A stretch of 64,000 nucleotides of DNA from contig NZ_JAQNCY010000001.1 in assembly GCF_028368855.1 (NCBI RefSeq), positions 868,001 through 932,000 on the forward strand, given 5' to 3'. Position numbers and translations under genes: made by a program. The DNA comes from Leisingera sp. SS27 (lineage in GTDB: Bacteria > Pseudomonadota > Alphaproteobacteria > Rhodobacterales > Rhodobacteraceae). Under the pieces are notes generated by a model. That model made no database searches and was not told where the DNA came from. It worked only from the letters and a program-made list of their open reading frames with translations. Shown here piece after piece: positions 1 through 7,643 of the stretch (its first letter is position 1; each line of letters starts with the position of its first letter).

Positions 1-167
1 CGGTTCAGCCGGTAGGCCTTGTCCGCATAATCCTGCTGCGGCGTGGCGCCCGGAGCGAGGCCCGCCTTCTGCTTGGCCAGCGCCGAAAACGGCGACAGCG
101 CCAGGGTGATCAGGGTAAAGATCACCAGCGCAGCCAAGGCGTGGGAATATGCGTCGAAGGCTTCCAT
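1..167 (-). CDS. MAPEG-like membrane protein, 3' part outside the window
   Basis: This is the 5' part of a gene running off the left edge; 55 codons are visible. The product starts MEAFDAYSHALAALVIFTLI and has one clear hydrophobic helix at about residues 8-30, followed by a polar stretch (KQKAGLAPGATPQQDYADKA). The start ATG lies 3 bases after the nuoF stop, so it is almost certainly translated from the nuo transcript. Small membrane proteins between nuoF and nuoG are common in Rhodobacteraceae, and this N-terminus resembles the MAPEG family (small four-helix membrane proteins related to glutathione-dependent enzymes). The family call rests on a short N-terminus only, so it is tentative. A role in complex I is not shown by the sequence. 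Confidence 0.6.
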   Translation of the reverse strand, partial: MEAFDAYSHALAALVIFTLITLALSPFSALAKQKAGLAPGATPQQDYADKAYRLN

Positions 168-170
168 CAG

Positions 171-1469
171 TTATTCCGCCGCCATCGCGCCCATGCGGCC
201 GGTCTTTTGGGCCTTGATGCGGTCCTCGATTTCCTCGCGGAAGTTCTTGATCAGACCCTGGATCGGCCAGGCCGCCGCATCGCCGAGCGCGCAAATGGTG
301 TGGCCCTCGACCTGTTTGGTCACGTCCCACAGCATGTCGATTTCTTCCAGCTCGGCCTCGCCCTTCACCAGGCGGTCCATCACGCGCATCATCCAGCCGG
401 TGCCTTCGCGGCAGGGTGTGCACTGGCCGCAGCTTTCGTGCTTGTAGAACTTGGACAGTCGCCAGATCGCCTTGATGATGTCGGTCTGCTTGTCCATCAC
501 GATGACGGCTGCGGTGCCAAGACCGGAGCCCAGTTCGCCGCGCAGGTAGTCGAAGTCCATGATCGCGTCGCGCATATTCTCGCCGCGCACGCACGGGACA
601 GAGGAGCCGCCGGGGATCACCGCCAGAAGGTTGTCCCAGCCGCCGCGGATGCCGCCGCAATGCTTCTCGATCAGCTCCTCGAACCCGATCGACATCGCTT
701 CTTCAACGACACAGGGGTTGTTGACGTGGCCGGAGATCGCAAACAGCTTGGTGCCCGCGTTGTTCTGGCGCCCGAAGGAAGCGAACCAGTCGGCGCCGCG
801 GCGCAGGATGGTCGGAACAACCGCGATGCTCTCCACGTTGTTCACGGTGGTCGGGCAGCCGTAGAGGCCCGCACCTGCCGGGAACGGAGGCTTCATCCGG
901 GGCATGCCCTTCTTGCCCTCAAGGCTTTCGATCAGCGCGGTTTCCTCGCCGCAGATATAGGCCCCTGCCCCATGGTGCAGGAAGACGTCGAAATCCCAGC
1001 CGGAGCCTGCCGCGTTCTTGCCCAGGAGGCCCTTGTCATAGCATTCGTCGATCGCTGCCTGCAGAGCCTCGCGCTCACGGATATATTCGCCGCGCAGGTA
1101 GATGTAGCAGGTATGCGCGTTCATCGCGAAAGAGGCGATCAGCGCGCCTTCGATCAGCGTGTGCGGATCGTGGCGCATGATTTCGCGGTCCTTGCAGGTG
1201 CCGGGCTCCGATTCATCCGCGTTGATCACCAGATACGCCGGGCGGCCGTCGCTTTCTTTGGGCATGAAGGACCATTTCAGGCCGGTCGGGAAGCCCGCAC
1301 CGCCGCGGCCCCGCAGACCGGAGTCCTTCATGGTCTGAATGATCCAGTCGCGGCCCTTTTCGATGATGCCGGCCGTGCCATCCCAATGGCCGCGCGCCTT
1401 GGCGCCCGCCAGGTTGCGGTCGTGCATCCCGTAAAGGTTGGTAAAGATCCGGTCCTGATCCTTCAGCAT
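171..1469 (-). CDS. nuoF: NADH-quinone oxidoreductase subunit F (NADH/FMN subunit)
   Basis: Complex I subunit of 432 aa that binds NADH and FMN and carries a [4Fe-4S] cluster; it takes electrons from NADH at the tip of the cytoplasmic arm. Visible signatures are the glycine-rich [13 protein letters not shown] at residues 54-66 (FMN/NADH site), [19 protein letters not shown] at about 167-185, and the cluster motif [10 protein letters not shown] with Cys347, Cys350 and Cys353 plus Cys393. Length is normal for the family. It follows the small membrane gene at 1476-1703 by 6 bases and precedes the MAPEG-like gene by 3 bases, so it is co-transcribed within the nuo operon. Nothing is missing from the motifs. 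Confidence 0.97.
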   Translation of the reverse strand: MLKDQDRIFTNLYGMHDRNLAGAKARGHWDGTAGIIEKGRDWIIQTMKDSGLRGRGGAGFPTGLKWSFMPKESDGRPAYLVINADESEPGTCKDREIMRHDPHTLIEGALIASFAMNAHTCYIYLRGEYIREREALQAAIDECYDKGLLGKNAAGSGWDFDVFLHHGAGAYICGEETALIESLEGKKGMPRMKPPFPAGAGLYGCPTTVNNVESIAVVPTILRRGADWFASFGRQNNAGTKLFAISGHVNNPCVVEEAMSIGFEELIEKHCGGIRGGWDNLLAVIPGGSSVPCVRGENMRDAIMDFDYLRGELGSGLGTAAVIVMDKQTDIIKAIWRLSKFYKHESCGQCTPCREGTGWMMRVMDRLVKGEAELEEIDMLWDVTKQVEGHTICALGDAAAWPIQGLIKNFREEIEDRIKAQKTGRMGAMAAE

Positions 1470-1475
1470 GTGTGC

Positions 1476-1703
1476 CTACCTTTGGCTGTCCCGGCGCATG
1501 CGCCAGAGTTGAAATATGTTGACCAGGGCATAGATCATGCCCGCCAGCGCGGCGAAGTCGAACAAGAGCGCATAGCGCCCCGGCAGCCCCAGCATGGGGC
1601 CGATGAACAGCGAGACCACGATCCACAGCGAAATGGTCCCGGCGATCACCAATGCGATGTGCCGGCCTTTTGCTGCAATGGCCTGATACTGTTCCTTGCT
1701 CAT
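1476..1703 (-). CDS. Small membrane protein of the nuo operon (DUF5337-like)
   Basis: A 75-aa protein (MSKEQYQAIAAKGRHIAL...) with two predicted membrane helices at about residues 16-37 and 43-65 and a basic C-terminus (RMRRDSQR). The start is supported by AGGGA five bases before the ATG. It sits between nuoE and nuoF, 6 bases before nuoF, where Rhodobacteraceae carry small proteins assigned to DUF5337; I assign it there by position and character, from memory. No catalytic residues are visible. An accessory role in complex I assembly or stability is a guess from context only. Confidence 0.7.
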   Translation of the reverse strand: MSKEQYQAIAAKGRHIALVIAGTISLWIVVSLFIGPMLGLPGRYALLFDFAALAGMIYALVNIFQLWRMRRDSQR

Positions 1704-1721
1704 CTGTTCCCTATCACCCGA

Positions 1722-1743
1722 AGGCGGCCCGAACGGGCCGCTT
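1722..1743 (-). other. GC-rich hairpin between nuoE and the small membrane gene
   Basis: GCGGCCC (1724-1730) and GGGCCGC (1735-1741) form a perfect 7-bp stem with a GAAC/GTTC tetraloop, directly after the nuoE stop. No T-run follows on the transcribed strand, so it is not a normal intrinsic terminator. It may stabilise an mRNA end or attenuate expression of the downstream genes. Confidence 0.4.
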
Positions 1744-1747
1744 CCGA

Positions 1748-2935
1748 TCAGTCTTCTTTGTCGTCGTAGAGGTGCTCTTCTTTGGCACGCTTCGCAAACT
1801 CGGTCTCGTCACCCACCGAAAGGCGCTTGGCCTGTTCGATCCAGCCATCCCGTTCGATCCGGCCTTTGAACTTGAGCCGGGCATCAACCCAGGCGACCTC
1901 GGCACCGGTCCATTCGGCGATCTGGTCAAAGTGGAAGAAACCCAGTTCGTTCAGCTTTTCTTCCAGCTTGGGACCGACGCCCTTCAGGAGCTTCAAGTCA
2001 TCCGGCAGGCCGCCGCGGGCCTCTTTCAGGACCTCGGGCTGGCTTTCCTCTGCCTGGCTGTCTGCCGAGGGTTTCGCCGCAGCCCCTTCCGGCGAAGCGG
2101 GTTCCTTGGCGGCAGCCTTCTTGGGCGCAGCCTTGGCGGCGTCCGCTGCCTGCTTCACGGCGGGCTTGGGTGCTTCCGGCGCCTTCGGCGGCTGACCTTC
2201 GGCAGCGCGGCCCGCAACAACGCCGTCCTTGCCGACCCAAGGGGTCAGAAGCGGCACTTCATCGCCCTGGATGCGCTTGACGCCATCCTTGATGTCCGTC
2301 GCCAATTGCACAGATGCATTGTACTGGGTTTTGCCGCTGTCGAACTCGGTCAGCGAGGTGAGGCCGGATTTCGGCTCCGCCGCATACCGGCCGTTCTGAG
2401 GGCCGGGGACAACGTCTTTGCCTGCAGCCAGATCATCCAGCAGCCTGGTGAAGCTCTCGACGGTCAGATCCTCGTAGTAGTCCTTGCCGATCTGCGCCAT
2501 CGGGGCGTTGGTGCAGGCGCCCAGGCACTCAACCTCTTCCCAGGTGAACTTGCCGTCCGCCGACAAGGTGTGCGGCTTCTCGGCAATCTTTTCCTTGCAG
2601 ACTGCCACCAGATCCTCGGCGCCGCAAATCATGCAGGACGTGGTGCCGCAGATCTGGATATTGGCAACGGAACCCGTCGGTTGCAGCTGGAACATGAAGT
2701 AGAATGAGGCAACCTCCAGCACCCGGATATAGGCCATGCCAAGCATATCGGCTATGGCTTCAATCGCGGGTTTGGTGACCCAGCCTTCCTGCTCCTGCGC
2801 GCGCCACAAAATCGGAATAACCGCAGAGGCCTGGCGCCCCTCAGGATATTTGGTGATCTGCGCCTCGGCCCAGGCCTGGTTGGCCGGGGTGAAGGCAAAG
2901 CTTTCGGGTTGTTCGGAATGCAGACGGCGAAGCAT
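1748..2935 (-). CDS. nuoE: NADH-quinone oxidoreductase subunit E with C-terminal helix-hairpin-helix extension
   Basis: Residues 1-175 are the standard thioredoxin-like [2Fe-2S] subunit of complex I (24-kDa type), with cluster ligands Cys96, Cys101, Cys137 and Cys141 in CGTTSC and ECLGAC contexts. The protein is 395 aa, about twice the usual 160-240. After residue 245 there is a low-complexity Ala/Pro/Lys/Glu linker (about 245-305). A compact C-terminal domain follows (about 308-372: [19 protein letters not shown], then [15 protein letters not shown]) that looks like a helix-hairpin-helix fold of the COG3743 type. The start ATG overlaps the nuoD stop (TAATG). The extension is a lineage feature of some alphaproteobacterial NuoE proteins as I recall; its function is unknown to me. 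Confidence 0.95.
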   Translation of the reverse strand: MLRRLHSEQPESFAFTPANQAWAEAQITKYPEGRQASAVIPILWRAQEQEGWVTKPAIEAIADMLGMAYIRVLEVASFYFMFQLQPTGSVANIQICGTTSCMICGAEDLVAVCKEKIAEKPHTLSADGKFTWEEVECLGACTNAPMAQIGKDYYEDLTVESFTRLLDDLAAGKDVVPGPQNGRYAAEPKSGLTSLTEFDSGKTQYNASVQLATDIKDGVKRIQGDEVPLLTPWVGKDGVVAGRAAEGQPPKAPEAPKPAVKQAADAAKAAPKKAAAKEPASPEGAAAKPSADSQAEESQPEVLKEARGGLPDDLKLLKGVGPKLEEKLNELGFFHFDQIAEWTGAEVAWVDARLKFKGRIERDGWIEQAKRLSVGDETEFAKRAKEEHLYDDKED

Positions 2936-4161
2936 TAGCGGTCAATCTCTCCAAATACGACGTCCATGGTGCCGATGATGGCGGCGACGTCGGCCAGCTG
3001 GTGGCCCTTGGCAACGTAGTCCATTGCCTGCAGGTGCAGGAAGCCCGGCGCGCGGATCTTGGAGCGGTAGGGTTTGTTGGACCCGTCCGCCACCAGATAG
3101 ACACCGAACTCGCCCTTGGGCGCCTCGACGGCGGCGTAAACCTCGCCTGCGGGGACGTGGAAGCCTTCGGTGTACAGCTTGAAATGGTGGATCAGGCTTT
3201 CCATCGAGGTCTTCATGTCGCCGCGCTTGGGCGGGGTCAGCTTGCCGCGGGCCAGCACGTCGCCGGTGGCTTCGCGCAGCTTGGCAATCGCCTGACGGAT
3301 GATCGAAGTCGACTGGCGCATCTCTTCCATCCGGCAAAGGTAGCGGTCATAGCAGTCGCCGTTCTTGCCGACGGGGACCTGGAACTCGAACTCGTCGTAG
3401 CATTCGTAGGGCTGCGCGCGGCGCAGATCCCAAGCGAGGCCGGAGCCGCGCACCATGACGCCGGAGAAGCCGTATTCCTGGATGTCCTTCTCGGTCACCA
3501 CACCAATGTCGCAGTTGCGCTGTTTGAAGATGCGGTTTTCGGTCAAGAGGCCGTCGATATCGTCCAGCACTTTGGGGAATTCCATCGCCCAGAGGTCGAT
3601 GTCATCCAACAGATCGTCCGGCAGGTCCTGATGCACGCCGCCGGGGCGGAAGTAAGCCGCGTGAAGGCGCGCGCCGCAGGCCCGCTCGTAGAAAATCATC
3701 AGCTTTTCGCGCTCTTCAAAGCCCCACAGCGGCGGGGTCAGCGCGCCGACGTCCATCGCCTGCGTGGTGACGTTGAGGAGGTGGTTTAGCACCCGGCCGA
3801 TTTCCGAGTAGAGCACCCGGATCAGCTGGCCGCGGCGCGGCACTTCGGTGCCGGTCAGCTTTTCGATGGCCAGGCACCAGGCATGTTCCTGGTTCATCGG
3901 CGCCACATAGTCGAGGCGGTCGAAATACGGCAGGTTCTGCAGGTAGGTGCGGCTTTCCATCAGCTTCTCGGTGCCGCGGTGCAGCAGGCCGATATGCGGA
4001 TCGCAGCGCTCGACAATCTCGCCGTCGAGTTCGAGCACCAAACGCAGAACCCCGTGCGCCGCAGGGTGCTGCGGGCCGAAGTTGATGTTGAAGTTGCGGA
4101 TCTTCTGCTCGCCGCTCAGCGCGTCAACGCTGCCGTCGTCAAATTTGGAGCCGTCCATCAT
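2935..4161 (-). CDS. nuoD: NADH-quinone oxidoreductase subunit D (49-kDa)
   Basis: Quinone-site subunit of complex I, 408 aa, in the connecting module with NuoB and NuoC. The conserved [13 protein letters not shown] is at about 29-41 and [15 protein letters not shown] follows; these belong to the quinone cavity region. The chosen ATG (4161) overlaps the nuoC stop as ATGA and has AAGGAGG seven bases upstream; a second ATG three bases later would be spaced 10. A longer upstream frame exists inside nuoC but lacks family similarity. The stop overlaps the nuoE start by one base. The tight overlaps indicate translational coupling through nuoB-C-D-E. Confidence 0.96.
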   Translation of the reverse strand: MMDGSKFDDGSVDALSGEQKIRNFNINFGPQHPAAHGVLRLVLELDGEIVERCDPHIGLLHRGTEKLMESRTYLQNLPYFDRLDYVAPMNQEHAWCLAIEKLTGTEVPRRGQLIRVLYSEIGRVLNHLLNVTTQAMDVGALTPPLWGFEEREKLMIFYERACGARLHAAYFRPGGVHQDLPDDLLDDIDLWAMEFPKVLDDIDGLLTENRIFKQRNCDIGVVTEKDIQEYGFSGVMVRGSGLAWDLRRAQPYECYDEFEFQVPVGKNGDCYDRYLCRMEEMRQSTSIIRQAIAKLREATGDVLARGKLTPPKRGDMKTSMESLIHHFKLYTEGFHVPAGEVYAAVEAPKGEFGVYLVADGSNKPYRSKIRAPGFLHLQAMDYVAKGHQLADVAAIIGTMDVVFGEIDR

Positions 4162-4763
4162 TGCGCCCCCTCCTTCTCGTCGCCGGGCAGGATGTATTCG
4201 GCACCTTCCCACGGGGACATGAAATCAAACTGGCGGTATTCCTGCACCAGCTTCACCGGCTCGTAGACGACGCGCTTTTGCGCCTCGTCATACCGCACCT
4301 CGGTATAGCCGGTGGTCGGGAAATCCTTGCGCAGAGGGTAGCCGCGGAAGCCGTAGTCGGTCAGGATACGGCGCAGGTCCGGGTGGCCGGAGAACAGGAT
4401 GCCGAACATGTCGTAGACCTCCCGCTCGAACCAGTTGGCCGAGGGGTGCACGTTCACCACCGAAGGCACCATTTCATCCTCGCGCACAGCGGCGCGCAGG
4501 CGAATGCGCTGGTTCCGGTACATCGACAGGAAGTGGTAGACCACGTCGAACCGCTTGGCGCGGTCGGGGTAGTCCACCGCTGTGATGTCCACCAGGGTCG
4601 AAAACTTGCAGTTGGCGTCCAGCTTCAGGAACTCCACCAGACCGGCGATGTTCGAGGGTGTGACGTCAATGTTCAGTTCATCAAAGGACACATCCCAGGC
4701 CACCACGCAATCGGGGCGTTTAGCTTCGATCTGGGCGCCCAGTTCTTTCAGTGCTTCGCTCAT
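4158..4763 (-). CDS. nuoC: NADH-quinone oxidoreductase subunit C (30-kDa)
   Basis: Complex I subunit of 201 aa, separate from NuoD as is normal in alphaproteobacteria (fused NuoCD occurs in enterobacteria). The 30-kDa signature is clear: [20 protein letters not shown] at 109-128, then [25 protein letters not shown] lies five bases before the ATG. The end overlaps nuoD by four bases. No cofactor is expected; the subunit is structural next to the quinone module. Confidence 0.96.
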   Translation of the reverse strand: MSEALKELGAQIEAKRPDCVVAWDVSFDELNIDVTPSNIAGLVEFLKLDANCKFSTLVDITAVDYPDRAKRFDVVYHFLSMYRNQRIRLRAAVREDEMVPSVVNVHPSANWFEREVYDMFGILFSGHPDLRRILTDYGFRGYPLRKDFPTTGYTEVRYDEAQKRVVYEPVKLVQEYRQFDFMSPWEGAEYILPGDEKEGAQ

Positions 4764-4780
4764 GTTGTCTCCGCCCCTCC

Positions 4781-5314
4781 TTAGCGCACCAGGGTGCCGG
4801 TGCGGCGGATCTTGCGCTGCAGCTGCATCAGGCCATAGAGCAGCGCCTCTGCCGTCGGCGGACAGCCGGGCACATAAACGTCAACCGGCACAACCCGGTC
4901 GCAGCCGCGCACCACGGAGTAGCTGTAGTGATAATAGCCGCCGCCGTTGGCGCAGGAGCCCATCGAGATCACGTAGCGCGGCTCGGGCATCTGGTCGTAG
5001 ACCTTGCGCAGGGCCGGCGCCATCTTGTTGGTGAGGGTGCCTGCGACGATCATCACATCCGACTGGCGCGGCGAGGCGCGCGGCGCGATGCCGAAGCGTT
5101 CGGCGTCATAGCGGGGCATCGAGGTGTGCATCATCTCCACCGCGCAGCAGGCCAGACCGAAGGTCATCCAGTGCAAGGAACCGGTGCGCGCCCAGTTGAT
5201 GATGTCCTCAGCCGAGGTGAGCAGGAAACCCTTGTCCTGAAGCTCAGCATTGATGGCCCGGGTGACAACTTCCTTGTCCACGCCCGCCGTATTGGGTCCG
5301 GTCATCACTGCCAT
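4781..5314 (-). CDS. nuoB: NADH-quinone oxidoreductase subunit B (N2 cluster subunit)
   Basis: Carries the terminal [4Fe-4S] cluster N2 that reduces quinone. The four ligands are visible: adjacent Cys56-Cys57 in [10 protein letters not shown], Cys121 in GSCANGGG and Cys151 in VPGCPPTA, in a 177-aa product. The chosen ATG at 5314 has AAGGGG seven bases upstream; an alternative ATG at 5305 overlaps the nuoA stop (TGATG) and would give 174 aa. A still longer frame to 5335 lies entirely within nuoA. It is followed by nuoC 17 bases later. Confidence 0.95.
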   Translation of the reverse strand: MAVMTGPNTAGVDKEVVTRAINAELQDKGFLLTSAEDIINWARTGSLHWMTFGLACCAVEMMHTSMPRYDAERFGIAPRASPRQSDVMIVAGTLTNKMAPALRKVYDQMPEPRYVISMGSCANGGGYYHYSYSVVRGCDRVVPVDVYVPGCPPTAEALLYGLMQLQRKIRRTGTLVR

Positions 5315-5670
5315 TCCAGGGCCCCTTTCTTCCATTCATAGGCAAAGCCGATGGTCAGCACGCCCAGGAACACCATCATCGACCAGAAGCCGAGGTCGCT
5401 GATATCCTTGAAACCGACGGCCCAGGGAAACAGGAAAGCGATTTCCAGGTCGAAAATGATGAAGAGAATCGACACCAGATAAAACCGGACATCGAATTTC
5501 ATGCGGGCATCGTCAAAGGCGTTGAAACCGCATTCATAGGCGCTGACCTTTTCCGGGTCCGGGTTGCGGACCGCCAGTACGACGGCTGCCAGGATAAGGA
5601 CAATCCCCAAACCTGCCGCGACGGCCAGGAAGACCAGGATCGGCAGGTATTCCCTCAACATCTCTTCCAA
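5305..5670 (-). CDS. nuoA: NADH-quinone oxidoreductase subunit A, probable TTG start
   Basis: Membrane subunit of 121 aa with three hydrophobic helices (about 8-30, 65-87, 92-113) and the conserved [20 protein letters not shown] loop. The first codon is taken as TTG at 5670 because AGGAG sits six bases before it; an ATG three codons later (5661) would have a 15-base spacing. It is the first gene of the nuo operon here; its stop overlaps the nuoB N-terminal region. The low-efficiency start may tune the first subunit, but this is inference. Confidence 0.94.
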   Translation of the reverse strand: MEEMLREYLPILVFLAVAAGLGIVLILAAVVLAVRNPDPEKVSAYECGFNAFDDARMKFDVRFYLVSILFIIFDLEIAFLFPWAVGFKDISDLGFWSMMVFLGVLTIGFAYEWKKGALEWQ

Positions 5671-5732
5671 GAGCAGCTCCTTTCCCCGGGCGGATTTCCG
5701 CGCGGCGTCAATTGGCGTGTTGATTTGAACTG

Positions 5733-5761
5733 TGCATACCTCCGCACCCGGGGAGCGTCAA
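5733..5761 (-). promoter_or_regulatory. Candidate sigma-70 promoter of the nuo operon
   Basis: On the minus strand TTGACG (5756-5761) is followed after exactly 17 bases by TATGCA (5733-5738), about 63 bases before the nuoA start. This is the only good -35/-10 pair noticed in the 5671-5903 gap. A perfect 10-bp palindrome TGTTGCAACA (5805-5814) lies upstream and could be a regulator site. Not experimentally supported. Confidence 0.5.
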
Positions 5762-5840
5762 CTAAAGCGAGGTTAATCCACAGGGGTTTGGATAGAAAAA
5801 GCACTGTTGCAACACAGGGATAATTCCCAAGTGTTTTCAT

Positions 5841-5873
5841 AAGAAAAGCGGCCGCAGGGGAAACTGCAGCCGC
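5841..5873 (-). terminator. Intrinsic terminator after liuC
   Basis: A 10-bp stem with one mismatch (5848-5857 against 5864-5873, six-base loop) is followed on the minus strand by TTTTCTT. It closes the leucine-degradation operon and insulates the nuo promoter. Confidence 0.8.
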
Positions 5874-5903
5874 CTGAAAAACGTGAGTCAATTTTGCTGC
5901 TTT

Positions 5904-6686
5904 TCAGCTTTGCCAGACTGGTTTGCGTTTTTCAAAGAACGCCGCGATACCCTCGCCTGCTTCCGGCCCTTCCCAGCGCTCCACAAGCGCCTTGATTGTA
6001 TGGTCGATCACGCCGTCGTCCAGCCGCGGGCCCAGATCGCGGGCCAGCTTCTTGGCCGCCGCCACCGCGCCGGGCGCGCAGTTCAGATAGGGGACAACCT
6101 CCGCCTCAACCGCCTCGGCCAGCTGCTCCGCGGGCACGGCCTTGGCTAGCAGCCCGAGCTCGACCGCCTCCGCCGCACCGAACAGGCGGGCCGACATGAA
6201 CACCCGGCGCGCCTTGGCTTCACCCATGCGGGCGATCACGTAAGGCCCAATGGTGGCGGGAATCAGTCCCAGCTTGGTCTCGGTCAGGCCCATCTTCAGA
6301 TGATCCGCACCAATGGCCACGTCGCAAACCGACGCCATTCCGACACCGCCGCCGAATGCGTTGCCCTGCACCGCGCCGATCAGCGGCTTCGGGAGGGTGT
6401 TGAGCGCCATCAGCATTTCCGCCAGCACCCGCGCCTCACGTGCCCGGGTTTCAGCATCGGCATCCATCTGCGCCCGCATCCAACCCAGATCGCCGCCTGC
6501 GCAAAAGCTTTTGCCGGCACCGGTCAGCACCACCACGCGAACCGTGTCGTCCTCCGCCAGCCGCTTCGCCGCCATGGTCAGCTCCTGCAGCATCTGGCCG
6601 GACATGGCATTGTGCTTCTCGGCCCGGTTCAGGGTCAGTGTGCAGACGCCACGGGCGTCGGTGTCCAGGGTGATTGTCTCGAACAT
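5904..6686 (-). CDS. liuC: Methylglutaconyl-CoA hydratase (crotonase family)
   Basis: Enoyl-CoA hydratase/isomerase family, 260 aa. In this operon it most likely hydrates 3-methylglutaconyl-CoA to HMG-CoA. The crotonase oxyanion-hole segments are visible: AGKSFCAGGDLGWM at 57-70 and NAFGGGVGMASVCDVAIG at 109-126. It follows liuE by 20 bases and is the last gene of the minus-strand operon, with a terminator after it. Specificity is inferred from the neighbours (liuB, liuD, liuE); crotonase sequences alone do not fix the substrate. Confidence 0.88.
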   Translation of the reverse strand: MFETITLDTDARGVCTLTLNRAEKHNAMSGQMLQELTMAAKRLAEDDTVRVVVLTGAGKSFCAGGDLGWMRAQMDADAETRAREARVLAEMLMALNTLPKPLIGAVQGNAFGGGVGMASVCDVAIGADHLKMGLTETKLGLIPATIGPYVIARMGEAKARRVFMSARLFGAAEAVELGLLAKAVPAEQLAEAVEAEVVPYLNCAPGAVAAAKKLARDLGPRLDDGVIDHTIKALVERWEGPEAGEGIAAFFEKRKPVWQS

Positions 6687-6706
6687 CTTGTGTCTCCGGT
6701 GAAATC

Positions 6707-7564
6707 TTATTGCAGGCCGCGCATGGCCCGGGCCAGCGCGGCGGCTTCTTCCAGCACCTCCGCATTCAGGCCGGTGTCATAGCCCAGTCCGGTCAAGCGC
6801 TTGTGCACCGCTTCCGTTGCCACATTGCCCGCCGCCCCCGGCGCATAGGGACAGCCGCCCAAGCCGCCGACAGCCGCATCGAACACCCGCACGCCCTGCG
6901 CCAGCGAGGCCTCGATATTGTCGAGCGCCCGGCCCGCGGTGTCGTGGTAGTGGCCAGCAAGCTGTGCCGCGGGCACCCGCGCGGTGACAGCCTTGAGCAT
7001 CGCAGTGATCGCCTCCGGGGTGCCCTGCCCGATGGTGTCGCCCAGCGAGATCTCGTAACAGCCGAGCGAGAACAGCCGTTCAGCCACCGCGGCCACCTTT
7101 CCGGGCGGCGTGGCTCCGTCATATGGGCAGTCGGTCACACAGGAGACATAGCCCCGGACCGGCAAGCCGATCTTCTTGGCTGCGTCGAGAATGGGCAGGA
7201 AACGGGTGATGCTTTCCTCGATGCTGGCATTGATATTGGCCTTGGAGAACCCTTCGGAAGCGGAGGCAAAGACTGCAATCTCATCCGCCTTGGCAGCGAC
7301 CGCATCCTCATAGCCGCGCATGTTAGGTGTCAAGGCTGCATAGCGCACACCAGGCGCGCGGGTGATGCCTGCCAGCACCTCCGCACTGCCCGCCATCTGC
7401 GGCACCCATTTGGGCGATACGAAGCTGGCGACCTCGATGCGTTTGAACCCCGCGCGGCTGAGGCAATCAGTCAGCGCCACCTTTTCCGCAACCGGGATCT
7501 CCCGCTTTTCATTCTGCAGCCCGTCGCGCGGGCCAACCTCGAAGATTTCGGCAAATTCGCCCAT
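6707..7564 (-). CDS. liuE: Hydroxymethylglutaryl-CoA lyase
   Basis: Cleaves HMG-CoA to acetyl-CoA and acetoacetate, the last step of leucine degradation; 285 aa. HMGL-type signatures are EVGPRDGLQNEKR near the N-terminus (metal and substrate site) and GLGGCPYAPGAAGN, which contains the conserved active-site cysteine loop. The chosen ATG gives MGEFAEIFEVGPRDG and has AAGGG six bases upstream. An in-frame ATG seven codons earlier (7585) would add MKPKGHS; that ATG belongs to the repeated AGATGAAG element at 7580-7634. It lies between liuD and liuC in the same direction. Confidence 0.94.
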   Translation of the reverse strand: MGEFAEIFEVGPRDGLQNEKREIPVAEKVALTDCLSRAGFKRIEVASFVSPKWVPQMAGSAEVLAGITRAPGVRYAALTPNMRGYEDAVAAKADEIAVFASASEGFSKANINASIEESITRFLPILDAAKKIGLPVRGYVSCVTDCPYDGATPPGKVAAVAERLFSLGCYEISLGDTIGQGTPEAITAMLKAVTARVPAAQLAGHYHDTAGRALDNIEASLAQGVRVFDAAVGGLGGCPYAPGAAGNVATEAVHKRLTGLGYDTGLNAEVLEEAAALARAMRGLQ

Positions 7565-7579
7565 GGAATGCCCTTTCGG

Positions 7580-7634
7580 CTTCATCTTTCCAGAAATACT
7601 CAAACCACAGCAGGGGCGGCAGGCGCGCCGCCCC
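7580..7634 (-). repeat. Recurrent GC-hairpin/AGATGAAG element, copy A
   Basis: On the minus strand an 8-bp stem GGGGCGGC/GCCGCCCC (7613-7634) is followed by AGTATTT, six variable bases and AGATGAAG (ending 7580). The same tail occurs at 9641-9661, 26115-26135 and 37365-37385. This copy lies directly in front of liuE. Confidence 0.7.
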
Positions 7635-7643
7635 GGACCCGGG

